A program made the position numbers and the translations under genes. A DNA stretch of 64,000 bases from Ignavibacteriota bacterium (lineage in GTDB: Bacteria > Bacteroidota > Ignavibacteria > SZUA-365). Location: positions 1 to 64,000 of the forward strand of contig JACRFB010000059.1 of NCBI GenBank assembly GCA_016218045.1, read 5' to 3'. Under the pieces are notes generated by a model. It searched no databases, was not told the origin of the DNA, and saw only the letters and a list, made by a program, of their open reading frames with translations. Shown here piece after piece: positions 16,859 through 25,243 of this stretch (within the stretch, counting starts at the first letter, position 1; the number at the start of each line of letters is the position of its first letter).

Positions 16859-19800
16859 ATGAGCACGCGAAAGAAAATCACCATCGACGGCAACGAGGCG
16901 GCGGCATTCGTCGCGCACAAAACCAACGAGGTGTGCGCCATCTATCCCATCACGCCCAGCTCGAACATGGGCGAGTGGGCCGACGCCTGGTCGGCGGCGG
17001 GACACAAGAACATCTGGGGCACGGTTCCGACCGTCGTCGAGTTGCAGAGCGAAGGCGGCGCCTCAGGCGCGGTGCACGGCGCGCTGCAGACAGGCGCGTT
17101 GACCACCACGTTCACGGCCTCGCAGGGATTGCTCCTCATGATCCCGAACATGTACAAAATCGCGGGCGAGCTGACCTCGACCGTGTTCCACGTCTCTGCA
17201 CGCTCGCTCGCCTGCCAGGCCCTGTCGATCTTCGGCGATCACAGCGACGTGATGGCAGTGCGTCAGACCGGTTGGGCGCTGCTCGCCTCGGCGTCGGTGC
17301 AGGAAGTGATGGACCAGGCGCTCATCGCGCAGGCCGCGACTCTCGAATCACGCGTGCCGTTCATGCATTTCTTCGACGGCTTCCGCACTTCGCATGAAGT
17401 GATGAAAATCGAGGAGCTGACCGACGACGACATGCACGCGATGCTGCCCTTCGAACTGATCGACGCGCATCGCAAACGCGGACTCACCCCCGAATCCCCC
17501 GTGCTCCGCGGCACCGCGCAGAATCCCGACGTGTATTTCCAGGGCCGCGAGACCGTCAATCCCTTCTACACCGTCTGTCCCGAGATCGTGCAGAAGGCGA
17601 TGGACAAGTTCGCCACTCTCACGGGCCGCCAGTATAAGCTGTTCAGCTACATCGGCCATCCCGAAGCCGATCGTATCATCATCATCATGGGCTCGGGCGC
17701 GGGCACGGCCGAGGAGACGATCAACTATCTGCTCTCCAAGGGCGAAAAGGTCGGCATGATCAAGGTGCACCTCTTCCGTCCCTTCTCCGTCAAACATTTT
17801 ATTGACGCGATTCCCGCCAGCGTGCGCAAGATCGCCGTGCTCGACCGCACGAAGGAGCCGGGTTCGGCGGGTGAACCGCTGTATCAGGATGTGCTCACGG
17901 CACTCGCCGAGACGATGGCAGAAGGCACGCTTCCGACGGGCACGTTCCCGCACGTGATCGGCGGCCGCTACGGCCTTTCGTCGAAGGAATTCACACCGTC
18001 GATGATCAAGTCGGTATTCGACGAAATGACGAAGAGCAACCCGAAGAATCACTTCACAATCGGCATCGTCGACGACGTGTCGCACACGAGTCTCGAGTGG
18101 GACCGCAACTTCTCGATCGAACCCGACGAAGTGTTCCGCGGCATGTTCTACGGCCTCGGCGCCGACGGCACCGTGTCCGCGAACAAGGACTCGATCAAGA
18201 TCATCGGTGAAGAGACCGACAATTACGCGCAGGGATACTTCGTGTACGATTCGAAGAAGTCCGGCTCCATCACCACCTCGCATCTGCGTTTCGGCCCGCG
18301 CCCGATACAGTCGGCGTATCTGATTTCGACCGCGCAGTTCGTGGCCTGCCATCAGGCGGTGTTCCTCGAGAAGTACGACATGCTCCGCAACATCACCGAG
18401 GGCGGCACCTTCCTGCTGAACACGTCCTACGGACCCGACGAAGTGTGGAACACGCTGCCGCGCAAGGTGCAGAAGCAGATCCTCGACAAGAAGCTGAAAT
18501 TCTTCGTGATCGACGGCTACAAGGTTGCGGAAGCGACGGGTATGGGCGCGCGCGTAAACCGCATCATGCAGACGTGTTTCTTCGCGATCTCCGGCATTCT
18601 TCCGAAGGAGGAAGCGATCGAGAAGATCAAGATTTCGATCAAGAAGACCTACGGCATGAAGGGCGACAAGATCGTGCAGATGAACTACCAGGCGGTGGAC
18701 GGAACGCTCGCCGGGCTGCATGAAGTGAACGTGCCCGCTGCCGTGACAAGCACGCTGGAACTCGCGCCCACCGTCTCGCCGAAGGCCCCGGCGTTCGTGC
18801 AGGAGGTGACCGCGACAATCATCGCCGGCTACGGCGACGACGTGCCCGTAAGCAAGATGCCCATCGACGGCACATACCCGACCGCGACCGCGATGTGGGA
18901 AAAACGGAATATCGCACTCGAAATTCCGGAATGGGACATGGCGACCTGCATCCAGTGCGGCAAGTGCGCGATGGTGTGTCCGCACGCCACGATCCGTATC
19001 AAGGTGTACGAGGAGAAGGAACTCGCCGGCGCGCCCGCGTCGTTCAAGGCGAGCGACTACAAGGGTCGCGAGTATCCGGGCTGGAAGTACACGATACAGG
19101 TCGCGCCCGAGGATTGCACGGGCTGCGCGCTGTGTGTGGACGTGTGCCCGGCGAAGAACAAGTCGGAAGTGCGCCTGAAGGCCATCAACATGGTACCGCA
19201 GCCCGCGATCCGCGAGCAGGAGCGCGAGAACTGGGACTTCTTCCTCGGCATTCCCGAAGTGGACCGCCGCACCGCCAAGATCGACACCGTGAAGGGCTCG
19301 CAATTCCTGCAGCCGCTCTTTGAATTCTCGGGCGCCTGCTCGGGCTGCGGCGAGACGCCGTACGTGAAACTCGTGAGCCAGCTCTTCGGCGACCGCACGG
19401 TCATCGCGAACGCGACGGGTTGTTCCTCGATTTACGGCGGCAACCTTCCGACCACGCCGTGGGCGAAGGATGCGAACGGACGCGGTCCGGCCTGGTCGAA
19501 CTCGCTGTTTGAAGACAACGCGGAATTCGGCTACGGCTTCCGCCTCACCATCGACAAGCAGAACGAATCCGCGCGTGAAATGCTCGTGGCCATGACCGAC
19601 GCCCTCGGTGGCGACACCGTGCGCGCGCTCCTCGAAGCGGACCAGAGCAACGAGCAAGGCATCTTCGAACAGCGCGCGCGTGTCGCCGACCTGAAGGTGA
19701 AACTCGAAACGCTCGGCACACCCATGGCGGCGCGCCTGCTCTCGCTAGCGGACTATCTCGTGAAGAAGAGCGTGTGGATTATGGGCGGCGACGGCTGGGC

Positions 19801-20461
19801 ATACGACATCGGCTACGGCGGTCTCGACCACGTGCTCGCGTCCGGCCGCAATGTCAACGTGCTCGTGCTCGACACCGAAGTGTACTCCAACACCGGCGGG
19901 CAGATGTCGAAGGCGACGCAGATCGGCGCGGTGGCAAAATTCGCCGCGGGCGGCAAGCCCATCGCGAAGAAGGATCTCGGTCTCATCGCGATGGCGTACG
20001 GCACCGTGTACGTCGCCACTGTGGCGATGGGGTACAGCGACCAGCAGACGCTGCGCGCCTTCATCGAGGCCGAGGCGTACGACGGTCCGTCGCTCATCAT
20101 CGCATACAGCCATTGCATCGCGCACGGCATCGACATGGCGCGCGGCATGCAGAATCAGAAGGCGATCGTGGACTGCGGCATGTTCCCGCTGTACCGCTAC
20201 AATCCGCAGCTCGCCGCACAGGGCAAGAGCCCGTTCAAGCTCGACTCGAAGGCGCCGAACATCAAGGTGAAGGATTTCACCTCGATGGAGACGCGCTTCA
20301 GCATGCTGCACAAGAGCAAGCCCGAGGAAGCCGAGCGTCTGAACCGTCTCGCGCAGGAACATGTCGACCGCAAATGGCGCTACTACTCGAATCTCGAGAA
20401 GATGTTCGCCGAGGCCGACCGTCCCGCGACCGAGATCCTCAACACACTCACGAACGGCTAG
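16859..20461 (+). CDS. nifJ: Pyruvate:ferredoxin (flavodoxin) oxidoreductase, single chain
   Basis: A 1200-aa homodimer-type PFOR, full length for the family. It oxidises pyruvate plus CoA to acetyl-CoA and CO2, reducing ferredoxin or flavodoxin, in the cytoplasm. Visible in order: the substrate-binding YPITPSSNMGEWAD (from about residue 29), the GDHSDVMAVRQTGWA segment, two ferredoxin-type 4Fe-4S clusters CIQCGKCAMVCP (about 697) and CTGCALCVDVCP (about 754), the proximal-cluster start GACSGCGETPY (about 825), and the thiamine-diphosphate motif GDGWAYDIGYGGLDHV (about 977) with NVLVLDTEVYSNTGGQ. The ATG at 16859 is preceded by AAGGA. It is followed by a hairpin and then a dihydroorotate-dehydrogenase-like gene, a neighbourhood I also recall from cyanobacterial nifJ loci. 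Confidence 0.97.
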   Translation: MSTRKKITIDGNEAAAFVAHKTNEVCAIYPITPSSNMGEWADAWSAAGHKNIWGTVPTVVELQSEGGASGAVHGALQTGALTTTFTASQGLLLMIPNMYKIAGELTSTVFHVSARSLACQALSIFGDHSDVMAVRQTGWALLASASVQEVMDQALIAQAATLESRVPFMHFFDGFRTSHEVMKIEELTDDDMHAMLPFELIDAHRKRGLTPESPVLRGTAQNPDVYFQGRETVNPFYTVCPEIVQKAMDKFATLTGRQYKLFSYIGHPEADRIIIIMGSGAGTAEETINYLLSKGEKVGMIKVHLFRPFSVKHFIDAIPASVRKIAVLDRTKEPGSAGEPLYQDVLTALAETMAEGTLPTGTFPHVIGGRYGLSSKEFTPSMIKSVFDEMTKSNPKNHFTIGIVDDVSHTSLEWDRNFSIEPDEVFRGMFYGLGADGTVSANKDSIKIIGEETDNYAQGYFVYDSKKSGSITTSHLRFGPRPIQSAYLISTAQFVACHQAVFLEKYDMLRNITEGGTFLLNTSYGPDEVWNTLPRKVQKQILDKKLKFFVIDGYKVAEATGMGARVNRIMQTCFFAISGILPKEEAIEKIKISIKKTYGMKGDKIVQMNYQAVDGTLAGLHEVNVPAAVTSTLELAPTVSPKAPAFVQEVTATIIAGYGDDVPVSKMPIDGTYPTATAMWEKRNIALEIPEWDMATCIQCGKCAMVCPHATIRIKVYEEKELAGAPASFKASDYKGREYPGWKYTIQVAPEDCTGCALCVDVCPAKNKSEVRLKAINMVPQPAIREQERENWDFFLGIPEVDRRTAKIDTVKGSQFLQPLFEFSGACSGCGETPYVKLVSQLFGDRTVIANATGCSSIYGGNLPTTPWAKDANGRGPAWSNSLFEDNAEFGYGFRLTIDKQNESAREMLVAMTDALGGDTVRALLEADQSNEQGIFEQRARVADLKVKLETLGTPMAARLLSLADYLVKKSVWIMGGDGWAYDIGYGGLDHVLASGRNVNVLVLDTEVYSNTGGQMSKATQIGAVAKFAAGGKPIAKKDLGLIAMAYGTVYVATVAMGYSDQQTLRAFIEAEAYDGPSLIIAYSHCIAHGIDMARGMQNQKAIVDCGMFPLYRYNPQLAAQGKSPFKLDSKAPNIKVKDFTSMETRFSMLHKSKPEEAERLNRLAQEHVDRKWRYYSNLEKMFAEADRPATEILNTLTNG

Positions 20462-20465
20462 AAAC

Positions 20466-20512
20466 GGAACGGGGAAGGAGCGCCGCGCTCCTTCCCGTTT
20501 CCCTTTTCCCTC
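20466..20512 (+). terminator. Hairpin after nifJ (probable terminator or attenuator)
   Basis: GGGGAAGGAGCG (20471-20482) pairs with CGCTCCTTCCC (20486-20496), followed by the T-rich GTTTCCCTTTTCCC. The T run is broken, so read-through into the next gene is likely. Confidence 0.6.
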
Positions 20513-20560
20513 TTCCCCACCCAGACGAACAGTACTTCCGACCCATACCAGGAACCCGCC

Positions 20561-21559
20561 ATGGATCTCACCACAACCTACATGGGCATGACGCTGAAGA
20601 ATCCGCTTGTGCCCTCCGCATCGCCTCTGTCGAAGGACATAGGCCACATCAAGGCGCTCGAGGATGCAGGCGCATCAGCCATCGTCATGTATTCGCTGTT
20701 CGAGGAGCAGATCACGCACGAGCAGATTGCTCTCGATCATTTCCTCACGCACGGCGCAGAAAGTTATCAGGAAGCCACGAGTTATTTCCCGCCGCAGAGC
20801 GACTTCAACCTCGGTCCCGACGAATATCTCGAGCACATTCACGTGGCAAAGGCCGCGACCGACATACCGATCATCGGCAGCTTGAACGGCGTCTCGCCGG
20901 GCGGTTGGATCGACTACGCAAAAAAGATCGAGCAGGCGGGCGCCGACGGTCTTGAAGTGAACGTGTACTACATCCCGACAGATCCGCGTTTCAACGGCGC
21001 GGAAATCGAGAAGATCTATCTCGAGGATCTGAAGCTGATCAAGTCGAGCATCAAGATCCCCGTGGCAATGAAGTTGAGCCCCTACTTCAGTTCGATGTCG
21101 CACATGGCCAAACAGCTCGACGAGGCCGGTGCCGACGCGCTCGTGCTCTTCAACCGATTCTATCAGCCGGACTTCGATCTCGACGCGCTCGAGGTGGTGC
21201 CGAGTCTGAATCTCAGCGTGTCATCCGAAGGCCGTCTTCCGCTGCGCTGGATCGCGATACTCTACGGGCACATCAAGGCGAGCATGGCGGCCACCACCGG
21301 CGTGCACACACACATCGACGCGCTCAAGATGCTGATGGCCGGCGCCGACGTCACCATGATGTGTTCGGCGCTGCTTCAGAACGGCATTCCCCGGCTCTCG
21401 CAGGTACTCGCCGATCTCAAACAGTGGATGATCGACCACGAGTACGAGTCCATCGCGCAGATGAAGGGCAGCATGAGCCAGCGCGCAGTTGCCGAGCCCG
21501 CGGCCTTCGAACGCGCCAACTACATGAAAGCGCTCAACAGTTGGAAAGTTCTCGTCTGA
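20561..21559 (+). CDS. Dihydroorotate dehydrogenase-like flavoprotein (not a typical PyrD)
   Basis: A 332-aa TIM-barrel protein of the dihydroorotate/dihydropyrimidine dehydrogenase FMN family: it opens with [20 protein letters not shown] and has [25 protein letters not shown] and the phosphate-binding-like [14 protein letters not shown]. The segment that in PyrD carries the catalytic base (NxSCPN) reads [11 protein letters not shown], so the catalytic Cys/Ser motif is missing and classical orotate synthesis is doubtful. AGGAA lies about 7 bases before the ATG at 20561. The gene is 100 bases behind nifJ on the same strand, which suggests a redox role linked to PFOR; that link is inference from position. 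A strong terminator ends the unit. Confidence 0.88.
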   Translation: MDLTTTYMGMTLKNPLVPSASPLSKDIGHIKALEDAGASAIVMYSLFEEQITHEQIALDHFLTHGAESYQEATSYFPPQSDFNLGPDEYLEHIHVAKAATDIPIIGSLNGVSPGGWIDYAKKIEQAGADGLEVNVYYIPTDPRFNGAEIEKIYLEDLKLIKSSIKIPVAMKLSPYFSSMSHMAKQLDEAGADALVLFNRFYQPDFDLDALEVVPSLNLSVSSEGRLPLRWIAILYGHIKASMAATTGVHTHIDALKMLMAGADVTMMCSALLQNGIPRLSQVLADLKQWMIDHEYESIAQMKGSMSQRAVAEPAAFERANYMKALNSWKVLV

Positions 21560-21590
21560 TCTGATCTGCATCAATTGCGCCACAGAGCAA

Positions 21591-21620
21591 GCCCCTGCAC
21601 ATTGTGCGGGGGCTTTTTTT
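21591..21620 (+). terminator. Intrinsic terminator of the nifJ unit
   Basis: GCCCCTGCAC, loop ATT, GTGCGGGGGC (one G-T pair), then seven T residues. Confidence 0.95.
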
Positions 21621-21646
21621 GTGGAAAGGAGAAAGTGGAAGGTCCG

Positions 21647-22132
21647 TCAGCGGCTGTTTCCACCGCAGAATTTTTCCAAGTGATCGACCACGGGTCCGAC
21701 ATGGAAAATAAACAGGCGGTTGCCGATTTCGAGCAGGCGTTCATCGAAGCCGGTTGCATCCTCTTCATAGACGTTGTCGCGCGACGCAACGGATCCCATT
21801 TGCGCGACGACCTTGTAGGCATTTACCGAGAGTCCACCGTCCATGTGCTGGGCCTCCACAAAGATCAGCGTGGGCCGACGGTTCGAGATTTCATCAACCG
21901 TCTGGATCTTTCGCGCAAAGGTGCGGAGATACCCGGAGTCCGGTAAAAATTGCTTCACAGAAAATCCCGATGCGATCACCGCGTTGCGCGCTTCGTTCAT
22001 CACATCCGCGCGTGGACGGCCGCACGTGATGAACTGTGACTGCGGCAATGTTGACGCGCAGCCGGCCAACAGCATCGAACCCGCGAGAAAAAAGTATGCG
22101 CGGGGGTTGTTCAACAGAAATGATGGTCTCAT
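21647..22132 (-). CDS. Putative lipoprotein, function unknown
   Basis: A 161-aa lipoprotein: MRPSFLLNNPRAYFFLAGSM followed by the lipobox LLAGC. The mature part (FITCGRPRADVMNEARNAVI, PDSGYLRTFARKIQ, RRPTLIFVEA, GLSVNAYKVVAQMGS) resembles small periplasmic alpha/beta lipoproteins but matches no family I can name. I use the ATG at 22132, which gives a compact signal peptide; an in-frame ATG at 22174 with a better-placed AGGTG is possible and would add 14 residues. It converges on the nifJ unit; upstream lies the repeat block and terminator of the next minus-strand gene, so it has its own promoter. Confidence 0.8.
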   Translation of the reverse strand: MRPSFLLNNPRAYFFLAGSMLLAGCASTLPQSQFITCGRPRADVMNEARNAVIASGFSVKQFLPDSGYLRTFARKIQTVDEISNRRPTLIFVEAQHMDGGLSVNAYKVVAQMGSVASRDNVYEEDATGFDERLLEIGNRLFIFHVGPVVDHLEKFCGGNSR

Positions 22133-22267
22133 CCCGAGAGTACTCCCGATGGTGTGTGTGATAGTTCCCTTCATGTGAACGTCACCTGCGGTCGACGCTG
22201 CACATGTCCGCTCAAACCTACAACGCTTCATCGAACATTTCAACCCACACAATCACACACAAATCTC

Positions 22268-22362
22268 ACCCTTCACATTTCCACCTTCCACTATTCACTT
22301 TCCACCTTCCACCTTCCACCTTCCACTTTCCACCTTCCACCTTCCACCTTCCACTTTCCACA
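22268..22362. repeat. Heptamer tandem repeat TTCCACC
   Basis: About thirteen degenerate 7-base units (TTCCACC, TTCCACT), purine-rich on the minus strand, lying downstream of the histone-like gene beyond its terminator. Confidence 0.92.
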
Positions 22363-22385
22363 TTCACGCAACGCACCATCGTCAG

Positions 22386-22416
22386 AAAAAAAAAGAGCCG
22401 CGTCTCATGACGCGGC
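22386..22416 (-). terminator. Intrinsic terminator of the histone-like gene
   Basis: On the minus strand: stem CCGCGTC/GACGCGG with loop ATGA, then CTC and about ten T residues. It sits 40 bases after the stop codon. Confidence 0.92.
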
Positions 22417-22455
22417 CCGTGTCGTACATCGATGACGGCCGTGAGGCCGTGTGTG

Positions 22456-22824
22456 TTATTTCTTCTTTGCGGCCGGCTTCTTTGCAGGAGCGGCTTTCTT
22501 CGCCGGGGCGGCCTTCTTGGTCGCGGCCGGTTTCTTCGCTGCGGCGGGAGCTGCCTTCTTCGGGGCGGCCTTCTTTGCCGGAGCGGCCTTCTTCGCCGGG
22601 GCGGCCTTCTTTGCCGGAGCGGCCTTCTTTGCCGGGGCGGCCTTCTTTGCCGGAGCGGCCTTCTTTGCCGGGGCGGCCTTCTTTGCCGGGGCGGCTTTCT
22701 TTGCCGGGGCGGCCTTCTTTGCCGGGGCGGCCTTCTTTGCCGGGGCGGCCTTCTTTGCCGGAGCGGCTTTCTTTGCCGGAGCGGCCTTCTTCGCCGGGGC
22801 GGCCTTCTTTGTTGTTTCTGCCAT
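22456..22824 (-). CDS. Lys/Ala/Pro-rich histone H1-like repeat protein
   Basis: A 122-aa, strongly basic protein made almost entirely of tandem KKAAPA hexapeptides (an 18-bp DNA repeat), opening with MAETTKKAAP and ending AAKKPAAKKK. Such low-complexity chains resemble the C-terminal tail of eukaryotic histone H1, the bacterial HctA/Hc1-like and AlgP-type DNA-binding proteins; nucleoid binding is therefore the likely role, by composition only. The start is the ATG at 22824: GGAGG at 22834-22830 lies 5 bases upstream, and it overlaps the competing ATG at 22836, which is therefore excluded. The near-identical codons make the gene prone to length change by slippage. The opposite strand shows long open frames (FFAGAA repeats) that are shadows. 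Confidence 0.9.
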   Translation of the reverse strand: MAETTKKAAPAKKAAPAKKAAPAKKAAPAKKAAPAKKAAPAKKAAPAKKAAPAKKAAPAKKAAPAKKAAPAKKAAPAKKAAPAKKAAPKKAAPAAAKKPAATKKAAPAKKAAPAKKPAAKKK

Positions 22825-22829
22825 GGTTG

Positions 22830-22834
22830 CCTCC
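22830..22834 (-). promoter_or_regulatory. Shine-Dalgarno GGAGG deciding the histone-like start
   Basis: GGAGG ends 5 bases before the ATG at 22824 and overlaps the alternative ATG at 22836, ruling that one out. Confidence 0.85.
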
Positions 22835-22890
22835 ATGATAGTGGGTGGATGAGTGATACCGGAGGTACGGTGAATCCGTCCCCCCGGATT

Positions 22891-23121
22891 TTATGCCTGA
22901 TAGTGTGAGGAGATCAAACGTTTCAAATTTGCTCGCGATGTGATCGTGTTCTGCGCGAATGTGTCGCGGGGCTCGAAGTAAATCTGGTCGTCAATCAGCA
23001 TGCGGGAGTATTGTGGTTCACCACGATCCGCTATAACTTTCCAAAGCTCCTGTTGCAGAGGCCGCGTTGCCGCGAAATGTTCTACGATGCTGACGCGTGT
23101 AAGACGATCACATGTTTCCAT
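22891..23121 (-). CDS. Small hypothetical protein
   Basis: A 76-aa ORF (METCDRLTRVSIVEHFAATR, ending RLISSHYQA) with balanced, protein-like composition but lower GC at third positions than its neighbours. It precedes the histone-like gene by about 65 bases on the same strand, so the two could be one transcript. No Shine-Dalgarno is evident. A promoter-like TTG-N20-TTAGTTTG lies so close to the ATG that the message would be almost leaderless. It may be a real conserved small protein or a chance ORF. Confidence 0.45.
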   Translation of the reverse strand: METCDRLTRVSIVEHFAATRPLQQELWKVIADRGEPQYSRMLIDDQIYFEPRDTFAQNTITSRANLKRLISSHYQA

Positions 23122-23236
23122 GCTTGATGCAAACTAACAAAAAAAAATCGCGCGCAACAAGTTTCGTACACAAATTCGCAGCATGCCTCGCGCATCCTTC
23201 CACTCACGCGATTCGTCCGCACTTCGACCACACCGC

Positions 23237-25243
23237 ATGACACGACGTTTTCCGCGCACCCTCCTTCCCGCACTCGTCATCCTCGTCGCCGCACACGCGA
23301 GCGCACAACCTCTCGCGCACGATGCTCTGCCGCGTCCCGGCTACGGCGTGCTTGCGGGCATCTCCTTCAACACACATGGCGCAACATTCACGGGCCTCCC
23401 CGACGTGCCGAGCTGCTGCGGCGGCTACGACGGTGGAAGCGGCACGGGCTTCTACGCGGGCGCGATGTACGACGCGCGCATCAACACCACGCTCGGCGTG
23501 CAGATCGCGCTCGTGTACGCCGATCTCTCCGGCACACTGACGCGCAGACAGGCGATTGGTCCAGTGCTTACACCGACGGGTCCGCGCGAGGCCTTCGTCG
23601 AACACGAGATCGTCTCGACGACACACGCGCTGCTGCTGCGTCCGACTCTCGCGTATCAACTTGTCTCGTCGCTGCCCGTGTCGGTGTTCGCGGGCACGCA
23701 GCTCGGCCTGCTCACAACGAACGAGTACGCGCAGAAAGAGACACTGGTCGAGCCCGAAGGCGCGCTCTTCAACGACGGCAGCACGGTGCGCAACGCCTAC
23801 ACGGGCGCGGTGCCGGGCGCCTCGGGAATCTACGCGGCGTTCACCGTCGGTATGCGCGCCGCGCTATTTACGAGTCCGTCGTGGTCGCTGCAGCCGGAGG
23901 TGTCGTTCAACGCGTCGGTGAATTCGTTGAGCGGCGACGTCTCCTGGAATGCGAGCAGCCTGTGGGCCGGCGTCGCGATCCTGCATCATCCGCAGCCCGC
24001 GCCGCCACCGCCTCCTCCGCCGCCACCACCTCCTCCTCCGCCGCCGCCCGCGATCGCCGCGGCGCTCACGGCGCAGGCCCGTGCACTCGACGGCACGCCG
24101 CTGCCCGACGTGCGCATCGTGACGCAGCGCCTGACGCGCAGCGAACTTTTCCCGCTGCTCCCATACGTGTTCTTCGAGCAGGACCAGAGTGTGTTTCCGC
24201 AGCGCGGTATGCATCTGCTCGACGCGGCGGGCACGGACGCCTTCAACGAGACGGCGCTCCCCAACAACACGCTCGCGATCTACTACGACCTGCTCAACAT
24301 CGTCGGCTCGCGTATGCGCGCGAAACCCAAGGCGCGCATCACGCTGACAGGATGCAACAACAGCAACGACAACGAGAAGAAAAATCTCGCGCTCTCACGC
24401 GCGCGCGCCGAGACGGTGCGCGACTATCTCGTGCACACGTGGGGCATCGAATCAAAACGCATCACCATCGCCTCGCGCAATCTCCCGAAGGAAGCGCCCG
24501 ATCCGACGACACTCGAGGGTCAGGAGGAGGCGCGGCGCGTGGAAATCGGATCAACGGATCCTGATATCCTTTTCCCTGTCCGCTGGCAGGCGGCCGAGCA
24601 GCAGCTCTCGACGCCGCTCGTGGCGCTGCGTCCCGCGGTGACCGCCGAAAGCGGCGTGGCACGCTGGTCGCTCGCGCTCGCGCAGGGGACGCGGGCGCTG
24701 AAGGACTGGTCGGGCACGTCCATGCCGCCGCGGGAAGTCGTGTGGGCGATCGATTCGGCCACGATGCCCGTTCCGGGCAGCGCCGTGACGGCCACGCTGC
24801 GTGTGCGCGACGGCGCCGGACAGGACAGCAGCGCGGTCTACACACTTCCTGTCGAATCGGAAGTGCGGACAACCGAAATCATCGAGGAACAGGGCGGCCG
24901 GCGCATCGACCGCTTCAGTCTCATCCTCTTCGAATTCGAGAAGGCCGACATCGGACCCGAGAACGCGCGCATCCTCGACATCGTGCGCCGCGCCATCACG
25001 CCGCGCTCGCGCGTCACCATCTTCGGCTACGCCGACCGCACGGGCAACACCGAGTACAACCGCAACCTCGCGCGGCTCCGCTGCGAGGCCGTGACACGCG
25101 TCCTCGGGCGCACGCTCGACGGCATACCAGTAAAACTCGAAGCCGTGGGCAGCGACCGCCTGCTCTTCGACAACGCACTTTCCGAGGGAAGAAATTACTG
25201 CCGCACCGTACAGATCGTCGTTGAAACAGGACTGACACAATGA
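23237..25243 (+). CDS. OmpA-family outer-membrane protein with polyproline linker (copy 1)
   Basis: A 668-aa protein. The signal peptide is MTRRFPRTLLPALVILVAAH, then ASAQ. Residues about 25-250 look like an outer-membrane barrel and contain a vicinal Cys pair (LPDVPSCCGGYD). A run of 16 prolines (24002-24049) links to a periplasmic part with VFFEQDQSVFP, a first OmpA-like segment (TLTGCNNSNDNEKKNLALSR to VWGIESKRITIASRNLP-like end) and, at the C-terminus, a second OmpA domain (SLILFEFEKADIGPENARIL, FGYADRTGNTEYNRNLARLR), which in the family binds peptidoglycan. The stop overlaps the start of the next gene by 4 bases (ATGA at 25240). The same architecture recurs at 62550. I prefer the ATG at 23237 over 23183 for the signal peptide. 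Confidence 0.9.
   Translation: MTRRFPRTLLPALVILVAAHASAQPLAHDALPRPGYGVLAGISFNTHGATFTGLPDVPSCCGGYDGGSGTGFYAGAMYDARINTTLGVQIALVYADLSGTLTRRQAIGPVLTPTGPREAFVEHEIVSTTHALLLRPTLAYQLVSSLPVSVFAGTQLGLLTTNEYAQKETLVEPEGALFNDGSTVRNAYTGAVPGASGIYAAFTVGMRAALFTSPSWSLQPEVSFNASVNSLSGDVSWNASSLWAGVAILHHPQPAPPPPPPPPPPPPPPPPAIAAALTAQARALDGTPLPDVRIVTQRLTRSELFPLLPYVFFEQDQSVFPQRGMHLLDAAGTDAFNETALPNNTLAIYYDLLNIVGSRMRAKPKARITLTGCNNSNDNEKKNLALSRARAETVRDYLVHTWGIESKRITIASRNLPKEAPDPTTLEGQEEARRVEIGSTDPDILFPVRWQAAEQQLSTPLVALRPAVTAESGVARWSLALAQGTRALKDWSGTSMPPREVVWAIDSATMPVPGSAVTATLRVRDGAGQDSSAVYTLPVESEVRTTEIIEEQGGRRIDRFSLILFEFEKADIGPENARILDIVRRAITPRSRVTIFGYADRTGNTEYNRNLARLRCEAVTRVLGRTLDGIPVKLEAVGSDRLLFDNALSEGRNYCRTVQIVVETGLTQ

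Noticed and set aside
17348-19657. 769-aa open frame antisense to nifJ
   Set aside because: A shadow caused by high GC at third positions; Arg/His-rich composition, no ribosome site, and nifJ is unmistakable on the other strand.
22268-22362. CRISPR-like array
   Set aside because: Units of 7 bases are contiguous with no unique spacers, so this is a simple tandem repeat; no cas genes are present.
22432-22908. Long plus-strand ORFs across the KKAAPA gene (FFAGAA and GRPSLPGRPSLP repeats)
   Set aside because: Mirror frames of an 18-bp repeat. The minus strand has the GGAGG, sensible ends and a terminator.
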